This document shows, one piece after another, positions 22,934-34,589 of a stretch of 64,000 bases of DNA (within the stretch, counting starts at the first letter, position 1; the number at the start of each line of letters is the position of its first letter). This DNA is from Zarea fungicola (lineage: Eukaryota > Ascomycota > Sordariomycetes > Hypocreales > Cordycipitaceae), in assembly GCA_900169235.1 (NCBI GenBank), contig FWCC01000238.1, positions 310,001 through 374,000 on the forward strand. The letters are read 5' to 3'. Position numbers and translations under genes: made by a program. Under the pieces are notes generated by a model. It had not been told where the DNA came from. It was given only the letters and a program-made list of their open reading frames with translations, and did not search any database.

Positions 22934-25141
22934 ATGGCCACTGCTTCAGCCTTTTCTTATGCGCAGGCTGCAAAGGGTGAAAACTCTCCCAGCTCTGAAT
23001 CTCCCCAGACTTCCTCGCAAGCTGTCGAATCGCTCCCAATCATTCCTGCCGAAGCGGCTACCTCGTTAGACGATGGCCACACCACCGAGTCCTACGACCA
23101 AGCAATCAACCCGTCTTCTGCCGACAGGCACGAGGCCGCCAGCACGGTCGGTTCTGAGAGCGATATCCGCTCCGAGTCTGTCACCTTCAGAAGGGCAGAT
23201 GGCCGTAAGGATGAAGAATTGAGCAGATTAGAGCGCCCGTGGCGCAGAGCCGATAGGGAGGCTATATCGTCCACTCGATCTGTCGAAGATGCCGACTCAA
23301 AGCGACGCAAGAGCAAGAAGAAGGGTACTGAAAAGCCCGTCGAAGAGGAGCCCAAGATTGAGCTCACTGAAGCCCCTGTTCCCTCTGTCAACATCTGGCT
23401 CCAACGCAAGGAGGCTCACACTGCCAAGGCTGTCAAGCCAGACGATGCCAGCAGCACCGCTGGCACTGCTACCTCGGAAGAGGTCGTCAAGCCATTCGTC
23501 AAGGCTACTGACTTCGCTGCCGCTGTGACCGGAACCAAATCAGTCCGCAAAACTGATGCTCCGCGCCCTGAGCGTGCCAGTCGTGGCTCCAGAGTTGCCG
23601 ACAAGGACGCCAAAGATAGCAAGGGTGAGACTCCCCCGTCTGTCGAAGACACTACGCTCTGGCCGACTCCGGAGACTGCCGCTGTCCAGGAAGACAAGGA
23701 CACCAAGAAGAAGAGCGACACCAAACCCGAACCCAAAGAGACCCAGGACGATGCCAGCAAGCCTCGCTCCAAAGAGAAGTGGGTTACCTATGACTATGTG
23801 CCTACAGTCAGCTTCGAGACGCAACTACCACAGCTGCGCACGTCCAAGCCCCGTGGTGGCGCCAGAAATGTCAATGGCACTCGTCCTACAAGTACCAACC
23901 AGACTGGCGAAAAGACTACTGCCGCCGCCGCTGCTCCCAAGCCCAACGACAGAAGGCAAAGCACGAATGGCGCTCCTCGCACAACCTCGCAGCCTCCGAG
24001 CAAGAGGGCCTCTGTTGATGTGGCTGTCCTCCGCGAGCAACGCAAGGTTTCAGGAAGTGCCACAAGTGAAAAGACCAAAGATGCCCCCGCTGCTCCTATC
24101 GTACGTATTGCTACTTGATTTGTCTCGTTTTGCACTGCTAACTTGTCAATGTAGGAGCAGACACAAGCGCCCCGCGAACGTGTCGACAACCGTTCTGACA
24201 GAGGCCGCGGTGGATACAGAGGACGTGGTGGTCACCACACCAATCCGCACTCTCAGCACCAGCACGCAGCATCCTTCAATGCCAACGGCGCCGTCACTGG
24301 CCGCTCCCAAGGCCCCTACAGCCCCCCTCCCCGTGGCGGTCATGGCCAAATGTTCATGCCCCCCAGCCAGAGAGGACGTGGAGGCCGCAACGGCACTGCC
24401 AACTTTCACCGTATGTCGCTGCCTAACGGCCGCATTCCTGCCGTCCAGACACAGTTTACCTCTTACGAGTATCCCATGGCTCCTTTGAGTGCAATGCCCT
24501 ACCAGCAGCCACAGCCCTACTGGGACAACATGACTGTTCCTGTACTCAAGAACCAGATCGAGTACTACTTCTCCATTGAGAACTTGTGCAAGGATGTTTA
24601 CTTGCGCGCCAGAATGGACTCTCAGGGCTTCGTGCCCATGCACTTCATTGCAGCATTTAAGCGTGTTCGGGAGCTATCGGCTGACATTGGAATGCTTCGT
24701 GCCGTTTGCGAAATGTCTACGGATATTGACTTGGCTGTTGGTGAGGATGATGTTGAGCGTGTGCGAAGAAGGGAGGGATGGGAAAGCTTTGTCCTACCTA
24801 TGGAGGAGCGTGACGAACTGGCAAGAAACCATGGCCCAGCCCAGCTGTCTTTCAAGAACCGAAGTCCCTACAACATGGCAGCGCAATTCAACGGTATGCA
24901 GATGCCTTATGGCATGACCTCTCCTTCATCCTACGTCCCTCACGAGCAATATCATCAATATGATAACCACGCAGTGAATGGTATCAACGGAGTTGCCCAA
25001 AAGGGCGCATCACAACTGTCAGCCGCCGTACCAGACTTTGCACCGTCAGCGGCTGTCATGAACCCCGATGCTAAGACCAACGGTACAGTCAACGGCACCT
25101 ACGAGAAGCAGAATGGTGTCCATACCGAGGCCGAAGTCTAA
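22934..25141 (+). CDS. La-domain RNA-binding protein (LARP/Sro9-Slr1 type)
   Basis: Two exons (22934-24100, 24155-25141) give 717 residues. The 54-base intron has donor GTACGT, branch GCTAAC and acceptor TGTAG. The N-terminal 390 residues are disordered and charged. Directly after the junction comes an RGG box (DRGRGGYRGRGG, about residues 403-414). The La-type winged-helix domain covers about residues 510-600: VPVLKNQIEYYFSIENLCKD, then YLRARMDSQGFVPMHFIAAF and the closing VRRREGWESFVLP. The aromatic and basic positions of the La fold are present. No following RRM is visible, as in yeast Sro9/Slf1 and LARP4/6-like proteins that bind mRNA and associate with ribosomes. It is expected in the cytoplasm. 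The leader is very long and lacks ATG. Confidence 0.9.
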
Positions 25142-26505
25142 GAATCAAGCTGTATGACTGATGACACCGCGGTGCGCGCTGCTGCAAAGTGCCGCGAGGA
25201 CACTACATGGCCAGGTAAGCTCGCAGAGCACGCTGCTGCGGAAGGCGGCCGCCCCAGAAACAAATTTCCCTTTGTATATTGCTGGCATGATCTTTAAGCG
25301 AACGAGGCTTGTGATTTCGGATTTGATAGACGGCGTGCACTACATTCAGCTATAAGCTGTGAGTATGGCCATGCTTTGACCCAAAATTTGGGTACCAAAA
25401 GTTGAAAAGGAAAAAAGGGTCACGGCGTTTGCACTAGGGCTTGTTTGAAAATCACGGCATTGCATCGAATGTATGGGCTGCCAGGTACAGAGCGAGGTCA
25501 ACGCCATCTGAATCTCGATACTTTTGCTGATTTTATTCGGGAATTTTGTTTCCTTTTTTTTTTCTTTTTTTTTCTGCAAACTCATCGAGCGACGGATAAC
25601 GACACTCGGTCGGACTTCTTTTCGGTACATAATCTTCTTTTCACAAACATGTTTCGACACTTTCAGAAACAGCATTGGAACAACAAACGCGTGACAACAT
25701 GAACGAGGTTGGGATGCCAGCATACTACCCTTTCGAGCCACTCCAATGGCTAACACATAAAAGCACAAAAAAACCAGTTGAGATGCGGTACTACATGTCA
25801 TCGAGGAGTTGAACTCGACATGTTTTCACCGTCGGGGATGGGTGCTATTTGTACCATTGTCCTTTTCCTAGTTGAAGAATTTACCGCCTATTAAATATGC
25901 GGCACTTATGCATTTTTTTTAAAAAAAAAATCAAAAGCTTTGGGGAGTTTTTTTTCTTGCTGATATTACCATTCAAAACGCATTTTTTTTTTTTGGACTG
26001 CAGTGTTCAGTTCTCCCTTCCCCGAAGGAAGATTCACCAAGTTGTGCCATGAACTTTTTTCTTCATATCTTGCTTGACGCACAACAAGAGTTTAGGCGAT
26101 CAAATTACAAATTGCCTATGGATTTTTTTCCCGTTTGATTTGGATTGATTTTTTCCTCGGTTTTCTCTTCTTTTGGAACTACCTTGACGGACTCTTTACT
26201 CGATTTTAGTTGTCTTTTTCTTCCCTTGTTGGACTTTTTTTGTCAATGGGCATGGACAGGGAGATGTGGGGTTTATTGTACGATATAGGGAGTAATTCAA
26301 TAAACGTCTGGTTATTGAGATTTGAATTCGAGTAAGATGTTGGTGAATTTGTCATTGCAAGGACTATCCGCCACGCAAGGCTACCTATGTCATGGACATT
26401 GGTCTTGATTGAATGGTGTATGCATCTTGCAACATGGAGTTGTGTGCTACTTGGTTAAAAAAGTTGAGGTAATATTAAGGAGGAATAGACACTCATCTCA
26501 TTCGT
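25142..26505. other. Convergent 3' spacer with many T-tracts
   Basis: No supported gene. It contains repeated T-runs of 8 or more (about 25553-25576, 25913, 25950, 25984, 26230) in the sense of the La-domain gene, and A/T-rich words before the minus-strand hydrolase stop. Confidence 0.55.
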
Positions 26506-28403
26506 TCACTGATGAGCGCGCATAACACCCGAGCGAAGAAAAGGGACCTCAAAGCCCACGACATCCCTCCCCTTGCGATAAAAAACCACTCGATCAAGCG
26601 GTTCACCCCCGTAGTGAATCCAATCCCCTACAGTCCATCCCATGCAACCATCATGCTCCAATCCAGAACCGGGTAGGTCTACAGCCGGGGGTGCGACCAG
26701 CTCTGGCCAGAGTCGCCAGACTTCCTTGACCACGCTCTCGCCACCTTGCAGCGCTACCGTCTCTTCAGCCAAGCCTGTCGGGAACAGCCGCACCTTGTTT
26801 GAGATTCTGGGTCCAAACATGCCTAGCGACTCGTTGAATACTTTTACCCAGCCGGCGAGGATGTCAGCGTCGCCACGTGTCAAGGACGACACGGCGAGGG
26901 AGTCCTCGTCGAGAACCAGCGTCGCCCGGACAGTGGCGGTCGTCGCGTCCGTCTCGTCGCCGTTGGGGTTCTGAAACACGCCTGCGTACTCGCGCTCTGC
27001 GTACTCCCTCGTCACTGCATCCGCTGCGGCGACCGCGACGGAGAGCGTTGCTTCGTAAATGTACGTCATCAGCGCATGCATGTCCCCCGCCGTCAGCACC
27101 ACGATCCCTAGCCCGTAGTCATCCACGAGCGAAATCTGGCTGCGATACAGCGGCGCGCCGCCGCCTTTGCCGTGCACCGTCACGGGGTGCGGGTGATTCG
27201 GCGTCAGGTTTCCGTGGCGCCGAATCTCCCACGGCATGCCGACGGCAGAAGCCATCCCCCCGGTGTAGGCGACTGGCTTGAGCCACTGCCGCGTTTGCGC
27301 AGGGGAGAGAGCGGATCGCCGTGATAGTATTGCGTGAGCGAGTTTGGATAGGTCCGCGACGGAGGAGACCAATCCGCCTCCGGGGGCGTTGATGCCATAA
27401 TCGGCACCCCAGCCGCTGGTGTCGCCTGGTGGTATGACGGCCTTGCCATCGTCGCCGGGAGATGGACGGGTGGCGGAGCTGAGGTTTAGGGGTTTGGTGA
27501 CGAATTCATAGACCTGTTGGGCATACGTTCGGTTGGTGTGTGTCTCGATGGCGAGGGCGATGAGATTGAAGGCGGCGTTGGAGTAGGAGGGACGAGCGCC
27601 TGGCGGGACGATGGGGTAGGAATCGCGAAGACCGACTTGTAATTCTGGTATCAATTGTAGGTGTAAGTTCTCATGTTACTTGTTGTGAAAGATGCCTTAT
27701 GGGTAAAGATTCCGTGTCTTTTAACATACGATTGGCTGTGCAGCCTTGGTTTAGGCCAATGACGCCGCATGGGGGGTATTCGGAGTCGTCGATTGGCGGG
27801 AATCCGAGGGCGAGGTAGACGTCTTTGAGAAAGTAATAGTCTGAGAATCCGTCTACAATTTATGAATTAGTTTTGCGTTTAATAATAGAGGAGGTTGAGT
27901 AAGGTGGTACAGTTTGTAGGAACACCGGCCATTTGCGACGCGAGCATTCTGAGTGTAATCGACTCCCATTCCATCTTCTCTGAGCCCTTTAGAAGAGGGA
28001 GGTACGTTTTCAAAGGTACATCCAGGTCCATACCAGTGGCTAGCATGATGTACGTTGTCACCATCTTAGAGATGCTGCCGATGAGGTACTGGGAGTCGGC
28101 ATCTACCTTTTCCGTGCCTTTCACGTTGCCTTCTGCGCGGTGGTGATACTGCCATATCGGCGTTCCTTCCTTCTGGTCTACGGAGACAACGGCGACGGAA
28201 AAGGAGAAGTTGGCTACGGGCCAAGGCATGGCCATACTGCCAGAGGAGATGGCATCAAACGCGTGTGCGAGGTCGACAACGGCATGACGAAAGGCTGACG
28301 CGTCGGCGAGATTGGGTGGTTTAGGCAGAACAGGACCTTCTGGACGGCAATTGAGCGCTGCCGCGAGACCGGTGAGGATGTATAAATAGACAAGGATGTC
28401 CAT
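26506..28403 (-). CDS. Secreted serine beta-lactamase-like hydrolase (class C / LACTB-like fold)
   Basis: Three exons (27911-28403, 27730-27852, 26506-27644) give 584 residues. Introns of 58 and 85 bases have donors GTACCA and GTATGT, and acceptors TTGTAG and ACCAG. Residues 1-18 (MDILVYLYILTGLAAALN) look like a signal peptide. The active-site SxxK motif is IGSISKM (Ser110, Lys113). The second motif is YSN (226-228) and the third is HGKGGG, replacing KTG as is common in fungal members. About 150 residues after the third motif form an extra C-terminal domain of the type seen in this family. Several N-glycosylation sequons are present. Fungal members act as esterases, transacylases or peptidases; the substrate is not readable here. 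No adjacent biosynthetic genes suggest a metabolite role. Confidence 0.85.
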
Positions 28404-29025
28404 CGTAGGAATTATTCAATGAAAAGAACTGTTGTGAGATAGTGCGGTAGTTGAGAATCATTCCGTCTTCACTTTACAGTACTTTGATTTATATATATAT
28501 GGTGTTCATTATAGTTTGTTTGACTTACATATCTAGTTCGAGAAATAAAGAAATACGAAATACGCATCGATCTGCTGAATTGGTGGATGATGCCCTTTGT
28601 CGCGGGACCCAGCAAAACTCGATACGAAATACGGAGGTCCTGGTGCTCGGTGCAGAGATCTGGACCAAAACGACATCATCTACACTAGCAAGAAGAAAAA
28701 TACGCTCTATGCGACAAGTTTGGTTGGCTTCATCTGATTGTATTGTTACGCAATGGAAAAATAAAATACGCGTTAAGCGAGAAATTCACACTGTGATTAC
28801 CTGCTAGACGATCCTACAGTCGTCATGACAAGTCGCAGGTTAATGAATATGAACGAAATCATACTTCCACCACAATTCTTTACGCGCCCCTGCATATATC
28901 ATAATTTCAATAACTCGTTAATAATTAACGTAAATGTTTGTACCCCGTAGACCGCCGTCTTTGCTCATTTTCCCCTTTCCCATTCCCCCATCTCCTCTTT
29001 TCCCTTCTTTCCTTTTCCTCTTTGG
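28404..29025. other. Spacer upstream of the beta-lactamase-like gene
   Basis: 622 bases, AT-rich, with ATATATAT near 28493-28499 and no supported gene. It contains the promoter of the beta-lactamase-like gene and the 3' end of the PAN-repeat gene. Confidence 0.6.
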
Positions 29026-30087
29026 CTACGAAGATACATCACAATCCTTGTCAAAGAATGCCCACTTCCATCCCGTCGTCGCCCCTCCAATGCCCAACGC
29101 ATTGATCGAGGTATCAAACAGCCAGCAGTTATTCCCGCTCCCATCCACCGAGCCGGCCTCAAACGTCTGGCACTGCGTATTCTTGGCGCATGCGTCCTTG
29201 CACGCCGCCAGCGTCGCCACGTTGAGCCTGTCAATCGGCGTCGTGATGAAGCTGCCCTGTAGACCGCAGCGAGAGGCGACGTCGCAGTCTTTGTCGTAGA
29301 ATGTCCAGCTGAATCCCGCCTGGACGCTGCCAATGGACATGTCGGAGAGTGAGTGGGCAAAGAGCCAACAGTTGTTGCCGTCGCCGTCAACGGTGCCAGC
29401 TTCAAAGGACTGGCAGCCCGCCCCGCGGGCGCTGCAGGCGGCTTTACAGTCATTGATGCTCTTGGCCTTGGTCGCGTAGCTGGGAGGCGTGGCGAAGCTG
29501 CCAGCGACGCCGCAACGGGAGGTGCTGGAGGTTGTCGAGGCAGTGGAGTTGCGCGTAGTGGTCGTAGTAGAGTTGAAGAGGGAGCTGCTGGTGTTCAGCG
29601 CAGTTGGCGCGGCTGTGGTTGTTGTGTTGGGAGGTGTCTTTGTGGTGCTGAATGCTGTGCTGTTGGCAGAGCTGGACAAGCTGGTACTGCTCGTGGTAGA
29701 GTTGTGTGTGGAAGTAGACGTATTGGTTGTAGTTGTAGTCGTTATCGTGCTGTTGTGGTTGTTCTTGGACTGGTCACTGCTGCTACTGCTGCTCTGACTA
29801 GCATCTTCGGAAGACGTTGTGCTGGTGCTCGAGTCACTGCTCTCCGTAGTAGTCGTCGTATCTGTAGTACTATCACGGGAGCTTGTAGTTGTAGTCGTAA
29901 GGGTAGTCAGACTAGTCGTGGTGCTTGTCGTTGTACTTGTAGATGAAGAAGACGTTGTCGTCGTATTGGTCGAGTTTCCGCTAGAGTCATCTATAATTTC
30001 GCCATCTCTCGCATCGAAACGGTTTTGGCCGTACGCAGCGCACAATGCAGCGCATTGAACCAACAACAGAAGCCTCTTGACCTGCAT
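29026..30087 (-). CDS. Secreted Ser/Thr-rich protein with two tandem PAN/Apple-like domains
   Basis: A single exon of 353 residues from the ATG at 30087; codons further upstream are open but lack an ATG. A signal peptide (MQVKRLLLLVQCAALCAAYG) is followed by a Ser/Thr-rich stalk, residues about 38-190, almost pure Thr/Ser with scattered Asn sequons, expected to be heavily O-mannosylated. Two related cysteine-rich modules follow at about 192-271 and 274-353. Each starts CG..GSF, has paired cysteines in a helix, the signature CQ(S/T)FEAG and NNCWLF, and ends FFDKDCDV or FYDKDCDV, with six cysteines each. This fits small PAN/Apple-like (or WSC-like) extracellular binding modules. It is probably a wall or secreted carbohydrate/protein-binding protein. 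There is no GPI signal; the protein ends two residues after the second module. Confidence 0.8.
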   Translation of the reverse strand: MQVKRLLLLVQCAALCAAYGQNRFDARDGEIIDDSSGNSTNTTTTSSSSTSTTTSTTTSLTTLTTTTTSSRDSTTDTTTTTESSDSSTSTTSSEDASQSSSSSSDQSKNNHNSTITTTTTTNTSTSTHNSTTSSTSLSSSANSTAFSTTKTPPNTTTTAAPTALNTSSSLFNSTTTTTRNSTASTTSSTSRCGVAGSFATPPSYATKAKSINDCKAACSARGAGCQSFEAGTVDGDGNNCWLFAHSLSDMSIGSVQAGFSWTFYDKDCDVASRCGLQGSFITTPIDRLNVATLAACKDACAKNTQCQTFEAGSVDGSGNNCWLFDTSINALGIGGATTGWKWAFFDKDCDVSS

Positions 30088-31920
30088 TTTTCTTCTTCGC
30101 TGACACACTCGCTCAGCTACTGCAGTGATTGTAGAAAGAAAAGGGACATTTAGAAGTGAGGGCTGGGGCTAGGACCATTAAGAGGAGTGGGAGAGAAGGT
30201 AATACGAATGAATGGGGGCATCGGCTCTTAGTCTGTCTATTGCAAGTTTATTCCCCATTGTAGGCCATTCCCCGCTGCTGGTCAAAGCAAGCCGATCTTG
30301 TGAAATGTACCAGGAAAGCCCCAAGCAGCCAATTGTCCTCGGCACGCCGCACGACCTGCTCCGAATGGCGTAAGTGTAGATCCTCTAAACCCAGACGAGC
30401 TTGTTGGACCGTACGATGGACATGGAAAAAGTGGAAACAAGCTGGCATCTGAGTGGTTGGTCCGAGTCGTTCCAACTATCTTTGGGCGGTGCAGAGTTGG
30501 GGTAGTTACAAACTAGTAGTTAAGACTATTGGCTTTGAACTTTGCAGAGCCTCACTTCAGCTCTGTTATATCAAGCGGGGAAGTTGGTTTTCATCGGACT
30601 CTGCTCTGCTTTTGAATCCGTTGCTCAAGCTGTTTTCTTCTTCTTCTTTCCGTTGGCCCCTCTCGCTTAACTAATTTTTTTCAGACATTGCTGACGCATT
30701 GCCCCCCGTTGCAACATGTGCATAGCTGCATTCCATTTTCTCCGACATCCAGTGGGCATCTCTGGCTCATCTGCGCCAGTGAATTTTCATATGAACGCCA
30801 CTGGCAGATGTTCCGAGGTGAGCTGCAGCGTAGCTTCCGGTCATATGTAATGCGACAATGCGAGATGCCGAGGCTGGCTTGTCCGGTTGCAGGTCAATGC
30901 AGCCGCACCTCCTCACTCTTCTTCCCCACAAAGCGGGCTTTCGACTTTCCCCGCCTCAAGCCACACCCCGCAAACAAAACAAATGAGGCCATTGGTTGGA
31001 TTAATGAATTATTTTCAGAAGTTAGTTTTATTGTTAAGAGTACAGTATAACTAGATTCCTCCATTGCCTTGTTTCATTTGTAATAGGCGTGCTCTGTGGA
31101 GTAAATACAGCAAGCCGCACCATCTACTCAAACTCAGTAGTGATGGCCTTATGGGAATGCGTGTTGCAAGCACCCATGACGGCTTCAATATCTTCTAAAA
31201 ACAGTGCCCTTCGTTTCGATTTACAGTCTGACTGAGCTTCCCGTCTTCCAACCAGAGCAATCCCAGTCCTGCATATCCATTCAAACCTCCCAAAACACTA
31301 ATTGACTTAAATAGAGACTGTCTCTGCAACAAAATCTCATTCTTGATGGTAATGTATCTTCATACAATACTCCTTCATCGGAATGAGATGAAACGGTTCG
31401 AGAGCGTGGCTGACGGGAAGAATCCTACATTCCCTTCTTTACTTGCTGGCCGGAACGTTGATGCAGGTCCAGAGAGCACATGCGAGATGGCTTCTTTCCT
31501 TTCTAATTTTGATTTGATGCGTCACATAAAACTATAAATGCTTACTTTTACACCGACTGCAGTGCAATTCAGGCTCGTAGCCAATTAAACTCCCAGTCAT
31601 CTGCATTTAATTAAGTTTCTGCCACGTAGAGTCCAAATCAGGCTTGCCGGCTGCATGAAGTTACTCATACATGTCGCAACATGAAAAATGATTCAATATA
31701 TGGTGTTGATTCACTCGCTAAGCGCTCGAAAGGTACTGTAGTTGGTATGAGAGCAGGTACCAAGCCTGCAAATACTACAGAGGGAGAAGACAGTAACGTG
31801 AGAGATTTCAGGCTTTATTTGCACCATTTTGCACCTTCAAGTCCAGGATGCATTATTAATACGGATTCAGTTTCGTATGGCGCTGTTATGTAGTAGATAT
31901 TTGAGATACACACTCTTATT
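30088..31920. other. Spacer between the PAN-repeat gene and NPR3
   Basis: 1.8 kb with no supported gene. It holds the PAN-gene promoter (its sense-strand pyrimidine stretch is near 30090-30200) and the NPR3 3' region. Remaining frames are short and without domains. Confidence 0.55.
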
Positions 31921-34496
31921 TTACCAGTGTCTCGTACAAATCAAGTATTCGCTCATCGCAGTGAGAAGATTCCAAGCTTCCTTACGCTTCATCTCTTCCT
32001 GCAAAGCGATCCTCTCTAGTGCGCAGTGCCCATCAAAGTAGCGACACATGACGCCCCACGCCTGTCGCACTTTATCGTCGCGCAGTCGTGACGCAATGGC
32101 CGCAAGGTACCGCGACTCCAGACCCGTCGTCTTCTTAGCGTCGAGGATAATGTGTGGCGCGATACCCGTGAGGTGTAGGCTACGGTTCGTCGATGGATGC
32201 GCCGTCGCCTCGGGAACTACCTTGAGTATGTGCGCTGCAGCTTTGTCAGCGGCCTCGCGGGTGACACGCTGCGCGATGCGCTCAAGGCGTGCGAGCTCGG
32301 CGGCGCGCTCCGTCGTCGTGGGAATGGGCACTGCGCCCGCTCCCGTGGTACTGCCGCTAGCTGCGGAATCGTTGGCCGTGGAGACGGAAGAGCCGCCATC
32401 AGTAATGGTACTGGCAACGCTGGCGAGACTAGTCTTGCGCATCGCCCCTGTGGTCGACGGGCGACGGGTAAATGGGTCTGCGGAGCCAAGCGAGTTGGAC
32501 AGTGCAGAGTTGGTGCTCACAGGAGAGAGGGCGGCACCCATCTTATCGTCATCATGGCCATCCTCCCCATCCTCTATGACGCGAGATAGATGATGATGCG
32601 GCCGTGGCACAGCCGTGGTCATGGGCGACACAGACGATGTGGCGCCGGCCGAGTGCGGTGAAGTTGATGGCGTCGGCCCCTCGAGCTCCTCGGCCTCCAT
32701 CTCATAGTCGACCTGGTAAATGATCTCGGGCCACACGACGACGTAAGCAAACGTACACAACTGCGTGACCCAGCCGCCACGCATGAGCCACGCCAGCATT
32801 TGCAGGTACTGCGGGCGGTGGATTTTGTTGGGGCAAAACGTCTTGTACGGCCGCGGGCACACAGACATGTCGGAAAGGAAGTTGGCCAGGGGCGGTGCCA
32901 TTGGATAGGCACGCTGCCACTCGGCGCTTGCATCGGGCAGACGCGAGAGATCGCAGTTAGGGGACACGATGTAAGTGTCGCGCGCGTGGAGTGGCGGGAT
33001 GGCAATGGCGCGTCGCCAGAAGATAAAATGCTGCGCAAACTTGCGTACTTGAGAGAGGCTGAGGACATTGCTCTGGCCCACTTGATAGAAGCTATTTCTC
33101 GTTAGCAACAGTGAGCAGTGGAAATTCGTGCAAAGGCCGTGTGGGAGAATGGGCAGGAAGCGGCGGCTCACCTCATAGTCGGTTTTGATATACGCACAAA
33201 CTCTACCATGGGCAACGTGCTTGGGTCGCCATCGGCCTGCAACTCGGCTATAATCTTCTTTTCATCTTCCATGAGCAACAGGCCAAAATTGCGGTCGAGG
33301 AAACCAGGTTCATCAAGCGCATCCTGTGACAGAAAGTCATTGGCCGTTGTGAGCCACAGCCCTCGCACGCGCTTGGTCTCTTCTGGTGGAAGGTCGGCGA
33401 CGTAAAATGGTGCGGGTATCTGTAGAGAGGGGCTGAGGATGCCCGCTGCGGTATCAAGATGTAGCGTGGCAATCTTGTTTTGCGAGACTGCTTGGTAAAT
33501 ATCGTGCACTGAGGCCGCGAGGGACGACTGCTGCACCAGCTGTTTCCAGAGCTCGCTCATTCGTTTTTCTAGAAGGTGCTGTTAGTGTGCGATGTTTTTT
33601 TCCAGATTAATTGTTTAAAAGTGTGACTTGCTGTCTTCTCGCGCGCGGTCCTTGGTGGCGAGGATCTTCTTAGATTCTTTCCACACAAAGTCACTATGCT
33701 GCTGGCTGTACTTGAAGGCCTTGTTGACCTTTTTAGCGATGTTTGAATAGAGGGCGTCGACAAGCTCTCGTGTCTGGTCCTTTTTTGGTCGCAAGATAAA
33801 GACCAAGTTGAACATGGTCATGGAACTTCTCTTTTCTTCATCCTCTTCCTTTTTATCCTTTTCCTTTTCTTTGTCTTTGTCACTGTCCTTATCCTTATCC
33901 TTATCGTTTTCCTCATGGACCGGTCCGTCAGAGTCATTCGGGCCAGACACCGTTGAAATTGCAATTGATGGCGCCCTTGGCGCCCCAGCCGTACCGTCAT
34001 CGTCTAGGGCGGATGATGCGCGATTCTTGCTCTTCTTGGCCTTTTTCCACTTGCCGCTCTCCGGGACGTGGATTGGATATGATACGCAGAGAAGCGGATC
34101 CAGTGACAATTGAAAGAGCCTCTTGTGATAGGACCGCGCAGGCGTCAGTATGCTGGCAAGATCGCGCGTGGGAAACCCCGCGACGCTCTCCCAGGGGACC
34201 GTCTGGCTACCGGACTCGGACATGTGGTGCTCGTCATGGTGGTTGTGATGGTGCCGGTTGTGGCGGCCGTAGCTATGCTTGTTCGAAGAGAAGGAGTGGT
34301 CATTGGGGTCGCGGTGGAGCGGTCGCGCGAGCCGCTCGAGCAGCATATCCTCGGAGATGGCCGCATCGACGGGGTCGACGTCGGTATTGACGGGGAGTAC
34401 GGTGGGTGGGTAGTGGAAGACAAAGGCTGGGCCGTCGCGCGAGCGATTGATGACGAGGGCGACTGCGATGAGGTTGTCGGGATTTATAAAGGACAT
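31921..34496 (-). CDS. NPR3: NPR3, nitrogen permease regulator 3 (SEACIT/GATOR1 subunit)
   Basis: Three exons (33632-34496, 33172-33568, 31921-33091) give 810 residues. The N-terminus (MSFINPDNLIAVALVINRS, then GPAFVFHYPP) is the longin-like start of Npr3. An insertion of His- and Lys/Glu/Asp-rich low complexity (about 75-90 and 195-220) precedes FNLVFILRP. The middle part (LVQQSSLAASVHDIYQAVSQ, IPAPFYVADLPPEETKRV) and the end (ALERIALQEEMKRKEAWNLL then EYLICTRHW) are characteristic of the family. With Npr2 and Iml1 it forms the GAP complex that inhibits TORC1 through Gtr1 on amino-acid limitation, at the vacuole. Intron 1 is GC-AG (GCAAGT donor, CTAAC branch, TTCTAG acceptor; 63 bases) and is the only option that joins the frames. 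Intron 2 (80 bases) is canonical. Short uORFs precede the start. Confidence 0.93.
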
Positions 34497-34501
34497 GACG
34501 G

Positions 34502-34507
34502 TTACAT
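34502..34507 (-). promoter_or_regulatory. Start-stop element (ATG TAA) five bases before the NPR3 start
   Basis: On the minus strand the sequence reads ATGTAACCGTCATG; the last ATG is the NPR3 start at 34496. An initiation codon followed at once by a stop is a minimal uORF. It is within any plausible leader, since only five bases separate it from the coding start. Confidence 0.75.
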
Positions 34508-34559
34508 GGCGCAGTTACCGCCTGGTATGACCTAGTCTTTGGCGCGCGTGAGAGGATGG

Positions 34560-34589
34560 CTACCTCCGGCCCAGGTGGCAGATCAGCAT
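34560..34589 (-). promoter_or_regulatory. Possible nine-codon uORF upstream of NPR3
   Basis: ATG at 34589, stop TAG at 34562-34560, encoding MLICHLGRR. Relevant only if transcription starts above 34590, which is not known. Confidence 0.35.
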
